Assembly (NCBI GenBank): GCA_031285565.1
Contig: JAITVY010000019.1
Coordinates: 1 to 53,488, forward strand
DNA length: 53,488 nucleotides
Reading direction: 5' to 3'
From: Tannerella sp.
GTDB taxonomy: Bacteria; Bacteroidota; Bacteroidia; Bacteroidales; Tannerellaceae
The notes under the pieces were generated by a model. That model saw nothing but the letters and a program-made list of their open reading frames with translations. It had not been told where the DNA came from and made no database searches. The number at the start of each line of letters is the position of its first letter. The first letter of the stretch is position 1. Below, piece by piece: positions 1-8,537 of the stretch. A program made the translations under genes and the position numbers.

Positions 1-189
1 ATTTCTTGTTTTGTATACATACTTATCATTTTTATGGAACGAACTTTTTTTTCATTCCGGTTTATAAGTGGTATACTTTTCGATTGAAATGTGGACTACT
101 TCCTAAGTAATATTTACAGATAAATCAATAACAAATATAGAAAAAATCGGGAGATATTTAAAATGAGGAATTGGATCTGAATTGGTCGA

Positions 190-243
190 AAAAAGTCAAG
201 TAGTTATCAGTTGTTTTCTCAACTGATAACTACTTGACTTTTT
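190..243. terminator. Perfect 24-bp inverted repeat, likely bidirectional terminator (repeat element A)
   Basis: Positions 190-213 and 220-243 are perfect reverse complements around a six-base loop, TTTTCT. The outer ends are A-rich on the left and T-rich on the right, so the transcript of either strand would form a long hairpin followed by a U tract. It lies about 30 bases past the stop of the oxidoreductase on the minus strand, so it probably ends that transcript. The arm sequence and the tail at 244-260 (CTGGTTGGCAT) recur in other intergenic regions of this window, so it also belongs to a dispersed repeat family. Positions 1-189 hold no gene that I can support. Confidence 0.8.
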
Positions 244-275
244 CAACTTCTGGTTGGCATTATGTACTCACCATT

Positions 276-1562
276 TCAAACTTCCAGGCTATATGGTGCA
301 CGAATGATATTGGAACGTAATTTGTTGGCTTCGTTGTCATTTATAAATTCTTCTTTCTCCGGATTCCACTCTAACTTTCTGTTAAGCTCATAGCAGAGGT
401 TTACAATTAAACATAGGGAGGCTGTCCTGTGTCCGACTTCAACTGTACTTAATGGCTGTTTGCGTGTTTTCATCGAATTGAGGAAATCTGTATAATGGTC
501 ATTACTCCTGTATAGCCTGATTTCGTTTTCACCAATTTCATGGTTTTGAAGTTTGGCAGGTATCGTATCCAGAAAACCTCTACTGATATCGATTATACCA
601 TTTGTGCCGATGAAACGGACTGCGTTTCCTTCGTCCTCACGGAATCGTTCATGTGTCATAATCACATTATTGGCGTAACGCATTGTCAGTACTTTATAAT
701 CTTTTCCATCGGCAGGAATATACTCTACAGGTCCTGAACCATCCATATCCATAGCCCATTGAGCTATATCGAACATATGGGCTCCCCAGTCGGTAATCAT
801 GCCGCCTCCATATTCTTTGTAATTTCTCCAGTTAGGAAATACCCTGGACTCAATAGGAGGGAGAAGTTCTTCGTTATACGGATTCATGGGGCCGGGACCG
901 ATCCATTTTTCCCAATTGACATGTTTGGGTACAGGCTGTCCCTGTAAATCATAAGGAACAGGAGGTGGGCCAACAGAGACTTTAATTTCTTTGATATCAC
1001 CGATATATCCGTTGCGAATCAGTTCACAGGCATGCCTGAAATCGCGCCATGAGCGTTGCATATTTCCAACTTGCAATACCCTGTTGTATTTCTGAACCGC
1101 GTTTGCCATAGCACGCCCTTCTTCAATACTGTGCGACATCGGTTTTTCTACGTATACATCTTTTCCGGCACGACAGGCTTCTATTGTTTGTACGGCATGC
1201 CAATGGTCGGGAGTTGCAATAATTACACCGTCAATGTCTTTTCGGGCAAGCAAGTCGCGATATTCGGCATATTGTTTAAATCCTTTGTATGCTTTTCCTT
1301 TTGCTTTGGTTGTTTCACCCTCAACGATTTCCTGCATTGCCTGCAAACGAATGGAATCACAATCGGCAGCAGCTACCAGATTTGCCCTGCGTGCAAATTC
1401 GGGTGCCAGCGTCCATCTGCCCTGGGCTCCGCAGCCAATGATTCCTAAATTAATCTGGTCACTTGGAGCCAGGTGATTGATACCTCCCAGAACGTTACGG
1501 GGTAAAATCGTAAATGCAGCAACAGAGAGTGTGCTTTTCTTTAAAAAATTTCTTCTATTCAT
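276..1562 (-). CDS. Gfo/Idh/MocA family oxidoreductase with Tat signal
   Basis: NAD(P)-dependent sugar oxidoreductase of the Gfo/Idh/MocA superfamily, probably exported to the periplasm. I start it at the ATG at 1562 (MNRRNFLKKS) because this places a twin-arginine motif at the N-terminus. The reading frame extends upstream, but that would bury the signal. A Rossmann motif (IIGCGAQG) follows the signal, and the family's EKP motif (VYVEKPMS) sits near residue 140. The second domain has the typical GGGMITDWGAHMFD segment. The full length of about 428 residues is normal for exported members. It diverges from the ECF sigma gene across about 146 bases and ends at a strong hairpin. The sugar substrate is not deducible. 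Its position beside a SusCD locus suggests oxidation of a glycan or glycoside, which is inference. Confidence 0.9.
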   Translation of the reverse strand: MNRRNFLKKSTLSVAAFTILPRNVLGGINHLAPSDQINLGIIGCGAQGRWTLAPEFARRANLVAAADCDSIRLQAMQEIVEGETTKAKGKAYKGFKQYAEYRDLLARKDIDGVIIATPDHWHAVQTIEACRAGKDVYVEKPMSHSIEEGRAMANAVQKYNRVLQVGNMQRSWRDFRHACELIRNGYIGDIKEIKVSVGPPPVPYDLQGQPVPKHVNWEKWIGPGPMNPYNEELLPPIESRVFPNWRNYKEYGGGMITDWGAHMFDIAQWAMDMDGSGPVEYIPADGKDYKVLTMRYANNVIMTHERFREDEGNAVRFIGTNGIIDISRGFLDTIPAKLQNHEIGENEIRLYRSNDHYTDFLNSMKTRKQPLSTVEVGHRTASLCLIVNLCYELNRKLEWNPEKEEFINDNEANKLRSNIIRAPYSLEV

Positions 1563-1689
1563 AATATTATTGAGATTTATGATTGTATTGTCAACCAGTA
1601 TGTTTTTTACAGGTAAAGATTCTATCAAACAGGCTTTGGCAAATATAATATTTTTTTTAAAATGGTGTGCTTTACAAGATATATATATT

Positions 1690-1697
1690 TATATTTG
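1690..1697 (+). promoter_or_regulatory. Candidate -7 element (TATATTTG)
   Basis: TATATTTG matches the Bacteroidetes -7 consensus TAnnTTTG and ends 11 bases before the ATG of the ECF sigma gene. No clear TTTG -33 element is at the usual distance, so this is a weak call. The 1563-1708 region must also carry the promoter of the divergent oxidoreductase. Confidence 0.3.
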
Positions 1698-1708
1698 CCT
1701 GATCAAGA

Positions 1709-2269
1709 ATGAAAGACCCAATAGTATATCCATCTCAGTTTGGACAAAATAGTTTCGATCATATTTATGTGGTTTATTACCCACGTATGATCCGTTTTGC
1801 AAGGGAATATATTTTACAGATAGAAGATGCTGAAAATATTGTCCAGGATATCTTTTTGTCTTTATGGGAAAAACGCGAGGTGTTGGAAGTAAAGATAAGT
1901 CTGACTGCTTATCTGTTTACATTAGTGCGGAACAGATGCCTTAACTTTTTGCGTCATCAGGCAATAAAGGATGAATTTTCGAAAGAGTTTGAAGCCAAAA
2001 GAATTGCATTAGAAGAATTAAATCACTCTTTTTCTTCGGATGAAGATATTGAAACAATTGTGAATGAAGCCATCAATAAACTACCGGAACGTTGTAAAGC
2101 CATATTTATCAAAAGCCGTATTGAAGGAAAGAAATATAAGGAAATTGCAGAAGAATTAGATGTTTCTGTAAACACGGTTGAAAACCAGATAGCAATCGCT
2201 TTACGTAAACTTCGACTGGAATTGAAAGATTATTTGCCACTTTTATTATTTCTCCTGGATGTTAAATAA
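1709..2269 (+). CDS. ECF RNA polymerase sigma factor (FecI/RpoE-like)
   Basis: Extracytoplasmic-function sigma-70 factor of 186 residues, a normal length. Region 2 covers about residues 15-85 (FDHIYVVYYPRMIRFAREYI, then AENIVQDIFLSLWEKR). Region 4 covers about residues 125-175, with the helix-turn-helix KYKEIAEELDVSVNTVENQI. The next gene is a FecR anti-sigma, followed by a SusC with an STN signalling domain. This is the classic trans-envelope arrangement in which ligand binding to the outer membrane receptor releases the sigma factor. It most likely drives transcription of the downstream susCD genes. The assignment to family is secure; the regulated set is inferred from position. Confidence 0.93.
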   Translation: MKDPIVYPSQFGQNSFDHIYVVYYPRMIRFAREYILQIEDAENIVQDIFLSLWEKREVLEVKISLTAYLFTLVRNRCLNFLRHQAIKDEFSKEFEAKRIALEELNHSFSSDEDIETIVNEAINKLPERCKAIFIKSRIEGKKYKEIAEELDVSVNTVENQIAIALRKLRLELKDYLPLLLFLLDVK

Positions 2270-2309
2270 TATTTAATTTTCAAATGTCTTTGGTGGTTGG
2301 GTAAATGCT

Positions 2310-3329
2310 ATGTGCTCTCTAATCAAAGACAATGAAATGCGTGAACAGATTTTAAAATATTTTGAAGGGCAATTATCATCTGAAGAAACAGAGAAGCTCT
2401 TTTCCAGAATACAAACGGATAAAGATTTGAGAAGGGAGTTTATTGCTTTTCAAAATCTGCAGGGATTAACTGCTTGGCTTCCTGCCGAAAATGATCCGGT
2501 AACTTCCGTTGAAAAATTATTCCAATTCAAAGAGGCTCGTCGAACAGAGAAATCCAAAACCGTATACCTTCGCCGCCGCATCCTTCGTTATGCTGTGGCC
2601 GTTGTTGTATCTGTCTTATCGACCTGGACACTTTTTTACTATACGACTCAAAGAGATATAGACAAAGAAAACCAGCCGGCAATTGCCTACGAAGAATTTA
2701 CCGCTCCGGCAGGACAACGGGCGCTTCTCCGGTTACAGGACGGAACAACTGTGTGGCTAAATGCAAAAACAACACTCCGTTATCCCAACCGGTTTTCGAA
2801 AACTGAACGTCGAGTTGAGTTAAACGGTGAAGCCTATTTCGAGGTAAAAGAAAATGCAAAACAGCCCTTTATTGTTTCGACAGAACAATTAGATATAAAA
2901 GTAACAGGAACCACGTTTAATGTGTTTGCCTATAAAGGAAGCCAACAATTCATCACCTCTTTGGTAGAGGGTTCCGTGTTGGTCTATCCGTTAGATAACG
3001 AAGAAAACGCAATTGCACTCCGGCCCAATGAGCAAGTAGAATTAAAAGGAAACAACCTTGTAAAAAAGACATTCTCTTCGACAGATATCTTTCTTTGGAA
3101 AGAAGGTGTTTATGCGTTTGACAATCAGCCTTTCCATGAGATTGTACAAAAACTGGAACTTTATTATGATGTAAAAATTATTGTAAAGATAAAATCCCTT
3201 GATAATTATTCGTTCAGCGGAAAATTCCGTCAACGTGATGGGATTGAAAAAGTCTTGAAGAAGCTGCAGAAAATACACCCCTTTAAATATACAAAAGATG
3301 AGGAACAGAACATAATCACAATCTATTAA
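2310..3329 (+). CDS. FecR family anti-sigma factor
   Basis: Inner-membrane anti-sigma regulator of 339 residues, paired with the preceding ECF sigma factor. The cytoplasmic N-terminal part is followed by one membrane segment at about residues 88-108. The periplasmic FecR domain comes next, with the hallmark runs VWLNAKTTLRYP, VELNGEAYFEV and VTGTTFNVFAY. The C-terminal DUF4974 domain, about residues 255-339, would contact the STN domain of the partner SusC. The start could also be the ATG at 2337 (MREQILKYF), and that shorter version looks just as plausible. The gene begins 40 bases after the sigma stop, so the two are likely co-transcribed. Confidence 0.93.
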   Translation: MCSLIKDNEMREQILKYFEGQLSSEETEKLFSRIQTDKDLRREFIAFQNLQGLTAWLPAENDPVTSVEKLFQFKEARRTEKSKTVYLRRRILRYAVAVVVSVLSTWTLFYYTTQRDIDKENQPAIAYEEFTAPAGQRALLRLQDGTTVWLNAKTTLRYPNRFSKTERRVELNGEAYFEVKENAKQPFIVSTEQLDIKVTGTTFNVFAYKGSQQFITSLVEGSVLVYPLDNEENAIALRPNEQVELKGNNLVKKTFSSTDIFLWKEGVYAFDNQPFHEIVQKLELYYDVKIIVKIKSLDNYSFSGKFRQRDGIEKVLKKLQKIHPFKYTKDEEQNIITIY

Positions 3330-3392
3330 TATCAGAAAAAACACGTAACCTAAAATCAGATTGCCTATGGAAAAATAAGTAGAAAGATAAAA

Positions 3393-3425
3393 AAACCGAC
3401 AGATGTTCGCACCATCCGCCGGTTT
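3393..3425 (+). promoter_or_regulatory. Hairpin in the fecR-susC intergenic leader
   Basis: AAACCG at 3393-3398 pairs with CGGTTT at 3420-3425, and the stem continues inward to GATG/CATC with two mismatched pairs and a seven-base loop. It lies about 55 bases before the susC start, in the leader or fecR 3' region. It is not followed by a T run, so it is more likely a leader structure or processing site than a simple terminator. The function is inferred only. Confidence 0.4.
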
Positions 3426-3478
3426 ATGCTAACACCCATTTAATAAATTAAGTATTAACAGAATAATTGTACAAAGTT

Positions 3479-6400
3479 ATGAAAAAAGTACCGAAAATTC
3501 TAATCATCATGAAAATTTCAACTGTCTTTTTCTTCTTTTGTGTATTCACATCTTATGCAAGCAAAAGTTTTTCCCAGATAGCAAAGGTGAATATACAGGA
3601 AAAACAAATAACCATCGGGGAATTTATCGATAAGATAGAGAGTCAGACAGATTATTTGTTCATATATAGTCAAAATGAATTGGATATCAATAAAAATGTA
3701 TCTCTGCAACCGGGGAATAAAACGGTTTTTCAATATTTGAACGAGGCTTTTGCAGAAACAAATGTAAAATATGTTTTCGAAGACGATTATATCATATTAA
3801 CCACGAATAAAGCGCATTCTGCATCATTATCTTCCCAACAGGGGCGGCGCATTACAGGAACAGTTATTGATGAACGTGGCGAACCGATTATTGGCGCCAA
3901 TGTCATAGAGAAAGGAACCACGAATGGTGTGATAACGGATATCGATGGAAAATTTTCTTTAGTTGTCCCGGAAAATGCGACGTTAGACGTTTCTTATATC
4001 GGCTATATAGCACAGAACATACCTGTACGTAATCAAACGGTTTTATCTATTACGCTGAAGGAAGATACACAGCTGTTGGAAGAAGTGGTGATCGTGGCTT
4101 ATGGAACGCAAAAGAAAACAGAATTAACAGGCTCGGTAAGTTCAGTAAGGATGAATGATCTGGAACAGATGCCAATGACACAGTTAGGTGAGAAATTGCA
4201 AGGAAAATTACCCGGTGTGAGGATTTATCAAACTGAAGGGACTCCCGGAGCAGGTATGACTTTTAGGATTCGTGGACAAGCATCCATTAATGCCGGTAAT
4301 TCTCCCTTGGTTATTATTGATGGTTTTGCTTCCAGCACCGGAATTGACGCAATAAATCCTGATGAAATTGAATCAGTTTCAGTTTTAAAAGATGCCTCTG
4401 CGGCATCCCTATATGGCTCCAGGGCGGCTAATGGGGTTATTCTTATTACCACTAAACAAGCCAAAGAAGGGAAAACCAATATTACCTTAAATGTTTATAG
4501 TGGAATTTCAAACGTACCCGATAGAGGCAGACCGGATGTAATGAATGCGCGGCAGTTTGCACAATTTAAAAATGAATGGTATAGCGACCAGGGAATGGAA
4601 GTGCCGGAAAGATATCAAAATCCGGAACAATACGGGCCTGGTGCCGGTACTGATTGGTATGATATTTTGTTGAATAAAAATGCATTAACGCAGAATTATA
4701 ATTTGACCATCTCAACGGGAACCGAAAAAGTTAAATCATTTATTAATGCAAGTTACAATAAGCAAGAAGGAGTAATGATAAACGGAGTTGCAGAAAGGAT
4801 CACAGCAAGAGCCAATAATATTTTTAATGTTTCAGACAAAATAACTTTTGGATTAAATCTGGCTCCAATGTATAAAAAAACTGATAATATTGATTTTACC
4901 CCTCAATATTGGAGTACTGTTTCTTCTGCTTTCATTATGGATCCAACGTTGGAGTATAGGAATGAAGATGGCAGCTTACCTGTTGGATTTTCTTCTCCCG
5001 GGATGTTTCCTAATCCTAATTGGTACAGGGTATATACGGAAAGGGAAAATCCGGCTAAAACAATGAATTTTCTTGTAAATGCTTTTGGTGAGTATGAAAT
5101 TATTGATGGTTTAACCTATAAGCTAAAGGCTGATGTTGATATGGGAAATTCACGAAGCAGGTATTGGAGCCCTTCAACAGCACAGGGTGCCATGTTTTCT
5201 TCACCACCCAATCCGGCAACAGGTAGCTACTCAACATCTAATTCATTGAATTGGCAAATTGAGAATACTTTACATTTTGCCCGGACCTTTTATAAAAAAC
5301 ACAATTTAGATGTTTTGTTAGGATATACTGCTCAAAAAGTCAGGTCAGAGTACAGTTCGATTACCGGGTCTGATTTTCCGGATGATGAAATTCCATGGGT
5401 AACTGCTGCTCCAAGCGGATCAAGATTAGGAGATGTCTCAGTATCTGAATATGCTGTTTTATCTGTTTTAGGAAGATTAAACTACAATTATCAGGGCAAA
5501 TATTTAATGTCTTTAGCACTCAGGCGTGATGGATCTTCAAAATTCGGGGATAAAAAGAAGTATGGGGTATTCACTTCTGCATCAGTTGGATGGGTGGCGT
5601 CACAAGAAGACTTTATTAAGAATATTGATGAAATCAGTTTCCTTAAGTTAAGAGTAAGTTATGGAAAAGTGGGGAATTATAATATAGGTAATTATACCCA
5701 TTTGAGTTCGATAGGAAATGCTAATTATGTATTTGATAATTCGGTTATAGTAGGAAAAGCAAAATCAAATCTGGGGAATCCATCATTAAGCTGGGAAACA
5801 ACCGTTCAGGGTGATATCGGTTTAGATCTTGGCTTATTTAACGACCGTATCTTTTTTGTGTATGATTATTACTGGAAAAAAACCAACGGATTATTATATG
5901 CAATTGATATTCCCCTGGCTTCCGGTTTCGGAAGTATACAATCCAACATCGGAGAATTTGAGTTCTGGGGGCATGAATTTAGTTTGGAAACAAGAAATTT
6001 TGTAGGTGATTTCAAATGGAATACTCAGGTGACATTTGGACTTGATCGTAATAAAGTTAAAAAACTAGGCACTGAAAACACCCCGATCGGAGGATATTTG
6101 GAAAATAATGACTTTAACCGGACAGAAGTGGGTCATCCGATAGGTCAGTTTTACGGATATGTATATGATGGTATTTTCATGAATGAGGCTGAACTCGCAA
6201 AGGGACCCTGGATCACTGCATACGGAGGATCAGATGTTGGTTCCGTCAGGATGAAAGATATAAGTGGTCCTGATGATGTTCCCGACGGAAAGATAGACGC
6301 CGAGTATGATAAAACGTTTATCGGGGATCCGAATCCTGACTTCGTATATGGCATAACCAACCAGTTTTCTTATAAGAATTTTGATTTAAGTATTCATTTA

Positions 6401-6829
6401 TTAGGAAGAGTCGGAGGTGATGTTTTCAAAGGAGATATGTTATCGATAGAGAACATAGATGGTGTATTTAATGTAACACCCGAGGCACAGTATCGGTGGA
6501 GGTCTGTTGATAACCCGGGCAAAGGTGTATTGCCCCGGAGTAACTCTAATGAGCTCCACCGTTTTAATAATACCAGGCATATTTTTGATGGCTCATATCT
6601 TTCTGCAAAGAATATTGCATTAGGATATAGTATACCTTTTAAACCCGGTTTTGTTATAAAAAGCGCAAGAGTATATATCAGTGCCCAAAATGCTTTTATA
6701 ATAACTAATTATCCAGGAGCCAATCCTGAAGCCAGCCAAAATGGGTTGAACGGACTTAGCGAAGGACGGGATTTTGCCCCATATCCTACACCCAGGACTT
6801 TTACCATCGGAGCAGATATAAACTTTTAA
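3479..6829 (+). CDS. SusC/RagA-family TonB-linked outer membrane transporter with STN domain
   Basis: TonB-dependent glycan importer of the SusC family, about 1,116 residues from the ATG at 3479 (MKKVPKILIIMKIS). A TTG four codons upstream is less likely. A signal peptide ends near SKSFSQ. The STN signalling domain spans about residues 30-105. A carboxypeptidase-regulatory-like domain follows at about 120-205 (ITGTVIDERGEPIIGANV). The plug follows (RIRGQASINAGNSPLVIIDG, then LKDASAASLYGSRAANGVI), and then the long beta-barrel. The STN domain fits the upstream sigma/anti-sigma pair and marks this as a transducing transporter. SusD follows about 107 bases later, as expected for a glycan-capture pair. 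The ligand cannot be read from the sequence. Confidence 0.96.
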   Translation: MKKVPKILIIMKISTVFFFFCVFTSYASKSFSQIAKVNIQEKQITIGEFIDKIESQTDYLFIYSQNELDINKNVSLQPGNKTVFQYLNEAFAETNVKYVFEDDYIILTTNKAHSASLSSQQGRRITGTVIDERGEPIIGANVIEKGTTNGVITDIDGKFSLVVPENATLDVSYIGYIAQNIPVRNQTVLSITLKEDTQLLEEVVIVAYGTQKKTELTGSVSSVRMNDLEQMPMTQLGEKLQGKLPGVRIYQTEGTPGAGMTFRIRGQASINAGNSPLVIIDGFASSTGIDAINPDEIESVSVLKDASAASLYGSRAANGVILITTKQAKEGKTNITLNVYSGISNVPDRGRPDVMNARQFAQFKNEWYSDQGMEVPERYQNPEQYGPGAGTDWYDILLNKNALTQNYNLTISTGTEKVKSFINASYNKQEGVMINGVAERITARANNIFNVSDKITFGLNLAPMYKKTDNIDFTPQYWSTVSSAFIMDPTLEYRNEDGSLPVGFSSPGMFPNPNWYRVYTERENPAKTMNFLVNAFGEYEIIDGLTYKLKADVDMGNSRSRYWSPSTAQGAMFSSPPNPATGSYSTSNSLNWQIENTLHFARTFYKKHNLDVLLGYTAQKVRSEYSSITGSDFPDDEIPWVTAAPSGSRLGDVSVSEYAVLSVLGRLNYNYQGKYLMSLALRRDGSSKFGDKKKYGVFTSASVGWVASQEDFIKNIDEISFLKLRVSYGKVGNYNIGNYTHLSSIGNANYVFDNSVIVGKAKSNLGNPSLSWETTVQGDIGLDLGLFNDRIFFVYDYYWKKTNGLLYAIDIPLASGFGSIQSNIGEFEFWGHEFSLETRNFVGDFKWNTQVTFGLDRNKVKKLGTENTPIGGYLENNDFNRTEVGHPIGQFYGYVYDGIFMNEAELAKGPWITAYGGSDVGSVRMKDISGPDDVPDGKIDAEYDKTFIGDPNPDFVYGITNQFSYKNFDLSIHLLGRVGGDVFKGDMLSIENIDGVFNVTPEAQYRWRSVDNPGKGVLPRSNSNELHRFNNTRHIFDGSYLSAKNIALGYSIPFKPGFVIKSARVYISAQNAFIITNYPGANPEASQNGLNGLSEGRDFAPYPTPRTFTIGADINF

Positions 6830-6936
6830 ACTGAATTTATTATGAAAACAAGCATGTAAAATATTCACACACAATCCGAAAATATTTTACTGCGAGTTTC
6901 CATACGGCCATAATATAAAAAATAAAAAAATAACGT

Positions 6937-8481
6937 ATGAAAACGAAAATATTATATTGTTTACTCCTGATACCGGGAGTGATTTCATTCAATTCATGTG
7001 ATGATTTCCTGGAAATATCTCCTGAAACCAATCTGACAGAAGCTACGTTTTACAAAACCGAAGCCCATTTTGATCAGGCTTTAGTTGGAGTTTATCAACC
7101 GTTGCGGGGGCTTGTTCATCCTGGTATATATATGGATGAAATGCGGACAGACAATACTTTTTTCAGGTATTACATGCCTGACAGGGGGCCTGCAGATTGG
7201 GTAGAAGATATTATCCAATGGACAGATCAATCGCAAACAACTGCAGTAAATCAACGGTATTATAGTAATTATTCAGGCATTTCCCGGGCAAATACTATTT
7301 TAACACGAATAGAAGGTGCCGGTATAACTGACGAAGTTAAACAAAGGATCTCAGGGGAAACCTTGTTCTTAAGGGCTTTTTATTATTTTGACCTGGTAAC
7401 ACATTATGGCGGAGTTCCATTATATCTGGAGGAAGTTGTAGATGAAGCTTCGTCTTATAAACCCCGGGCTACAGCAGAGGAGGTCTATGGCCAGATAATA
7501 AGTGATTTACAAAACTCTATCCCATATCTTCCGGTAGCGACTACTTTTCCTCAATCAGGAAGGGCTACCAAAGGAGCTGCAAAAATGTTACTGGCAAAAG
7601 CATATATGTCAAAAGCATCGAGGGAATATACTCTTGCCGAAAGTGAATTGAAAGATATTATTAATATGAATTATGCACTTCTGGATAATTATGCAGATGT
7701 TTTTGATCCTGTCAATAAAAATCACAGGGAGTCGATTTTCGACATTCAGTATAAGGAAGGTCTTGACGGACAACAAGGTACCATTCTTTATTATATGCTC
7801 CCCAAAACATCTGATACACAGATTTTAACTGGGATTAGTGTAAATAATACCTCACTAGGAGGCTGGAATGTCCCTAATCAGGAATTTATAGATTCCTACG
7901 AGGAGGGTGATTTAAGATTGCCTGTATCAATAAAAGTAATTGAAGGAACTTTGAATGGCGGACACCCATATTTTGATCCGGTTGTTTGTCTTGCCGTAAA
8001 GGAGGTGGGGAACTATACTCCCGAACCTGATAAAGTCTATTACCCGTTTATTTCAAAATTCTTACATGGACCTTATAGCAGACCTAATAACACAGGTGAA
8101 AATTGGCCGGTTTTCCGTTATGCAGACGTATTATTGTTATTGGCAGAAAATTTAGTCCAGCAGGGTAGGAATAACGAAGCGCTACCTTATCTGAATAAAG
8201 TAAGGAACAGGGCAGGACTATCTGATTTAAACGAGGCTACACTAGACAATATCCTCAATGAAAGACGTTTTGAGTTTGCTTTTGAAAATCTCCGTTGGAC
8301 AGACCTTATCCGGACCGGAAAAGTGATTGAGATAATGACTGCATACGGACAATTAATGAAAAGCCAATATGACTTTTTACCGGCAAATTCATATAATATA
8401 ACAGAGCATAGGTTAATTTATCCGATACCTTACAGGGAAACGCAAATAAATCCGGAGTTAGTACAAAATCCTGGTTATTAG
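6937..8481 (+). CDS. SusD/RagB-family glycan-binding outer membrane lipoprotein
   Basis: Surface lipoprotein of 514 residues that caps the preceding SusC barrel and binds the oligosaccharide. The lipobox is FNSC near residues 19-22, followed by the SusD start DDFLEISPE. The helical TPR-like body is recognisable from ISGETLFLRAFYYFDLVTHY, TKGAAKMLLAKAYMSKA and the C-terminal RNRAGLSDL and NERRFEFAFENLRWTDLIR. It ends with IPYRETQINPELVQNPGY, the standard family terminus, so it is complete. It should be co-transcribed with susC and the downstream lipoprotein enzyme. Confidence 0.95.
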   Translation: MKTKILYCLLLIPGVISFNSCDDFLEISPETNLTEATFYKTEAHFDQALVGVYQPLRGLVHPGIYMDEMRTDNTFFRYYMPDRGPADWVEDIIQWTDQSQTTAVNQRYYSNYSGISRANTILTRIEGAGITDEVKQRISGETLFLRAFYYFDLVTHYGGVPLYLEEVVDEASSYKPRATAEEVYGQIISDLQNSIPYLPVATTFPQSGRATKGAAKMLLAKAYMSKASREYTLAESELKDIINMNYALLDNYADVFDPVNKNHRESIFDIQYKEGLDGQQGTILYYMLPKTSDTQILTGISVNNTSLGGWNVPNQEFIDSYEEGDLRLPVSIKVIEGTLNGGHPYFDPVVCLAVKEVGNYTPEPDKVYYPFISKFLHGPYSRPNNTGENWPVFRYADVLLLLAENLVQQGRNNEALPYLNKVRNRAGLSDLNEATLDNILNERRFEFAFENLRWTDLIRTGKVIEIMTAYGQLMKSQYDFLPANSYNITEHRLIYPIPYRETQINPELVQNPGY

Positions 8482-8537
8482 TAACTGTTCACTCTTACCA
8501 ATCATAGTTTTTAATCACCTGAATAAATTAAGAATTT

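Noticed and set aside
1056..1448. 130-codon plus-strand frame opposite the first oxidoreductase
   Set aside because: It is fully covered by a clear conserved gene on the other strand.
6841..6858. Mini frame ATGAAAACAAGCATGTAA before susD
   Set aside because: It copies the first bases of the susD start and encodes five residues; too short to support as a gene or a leader peptide.
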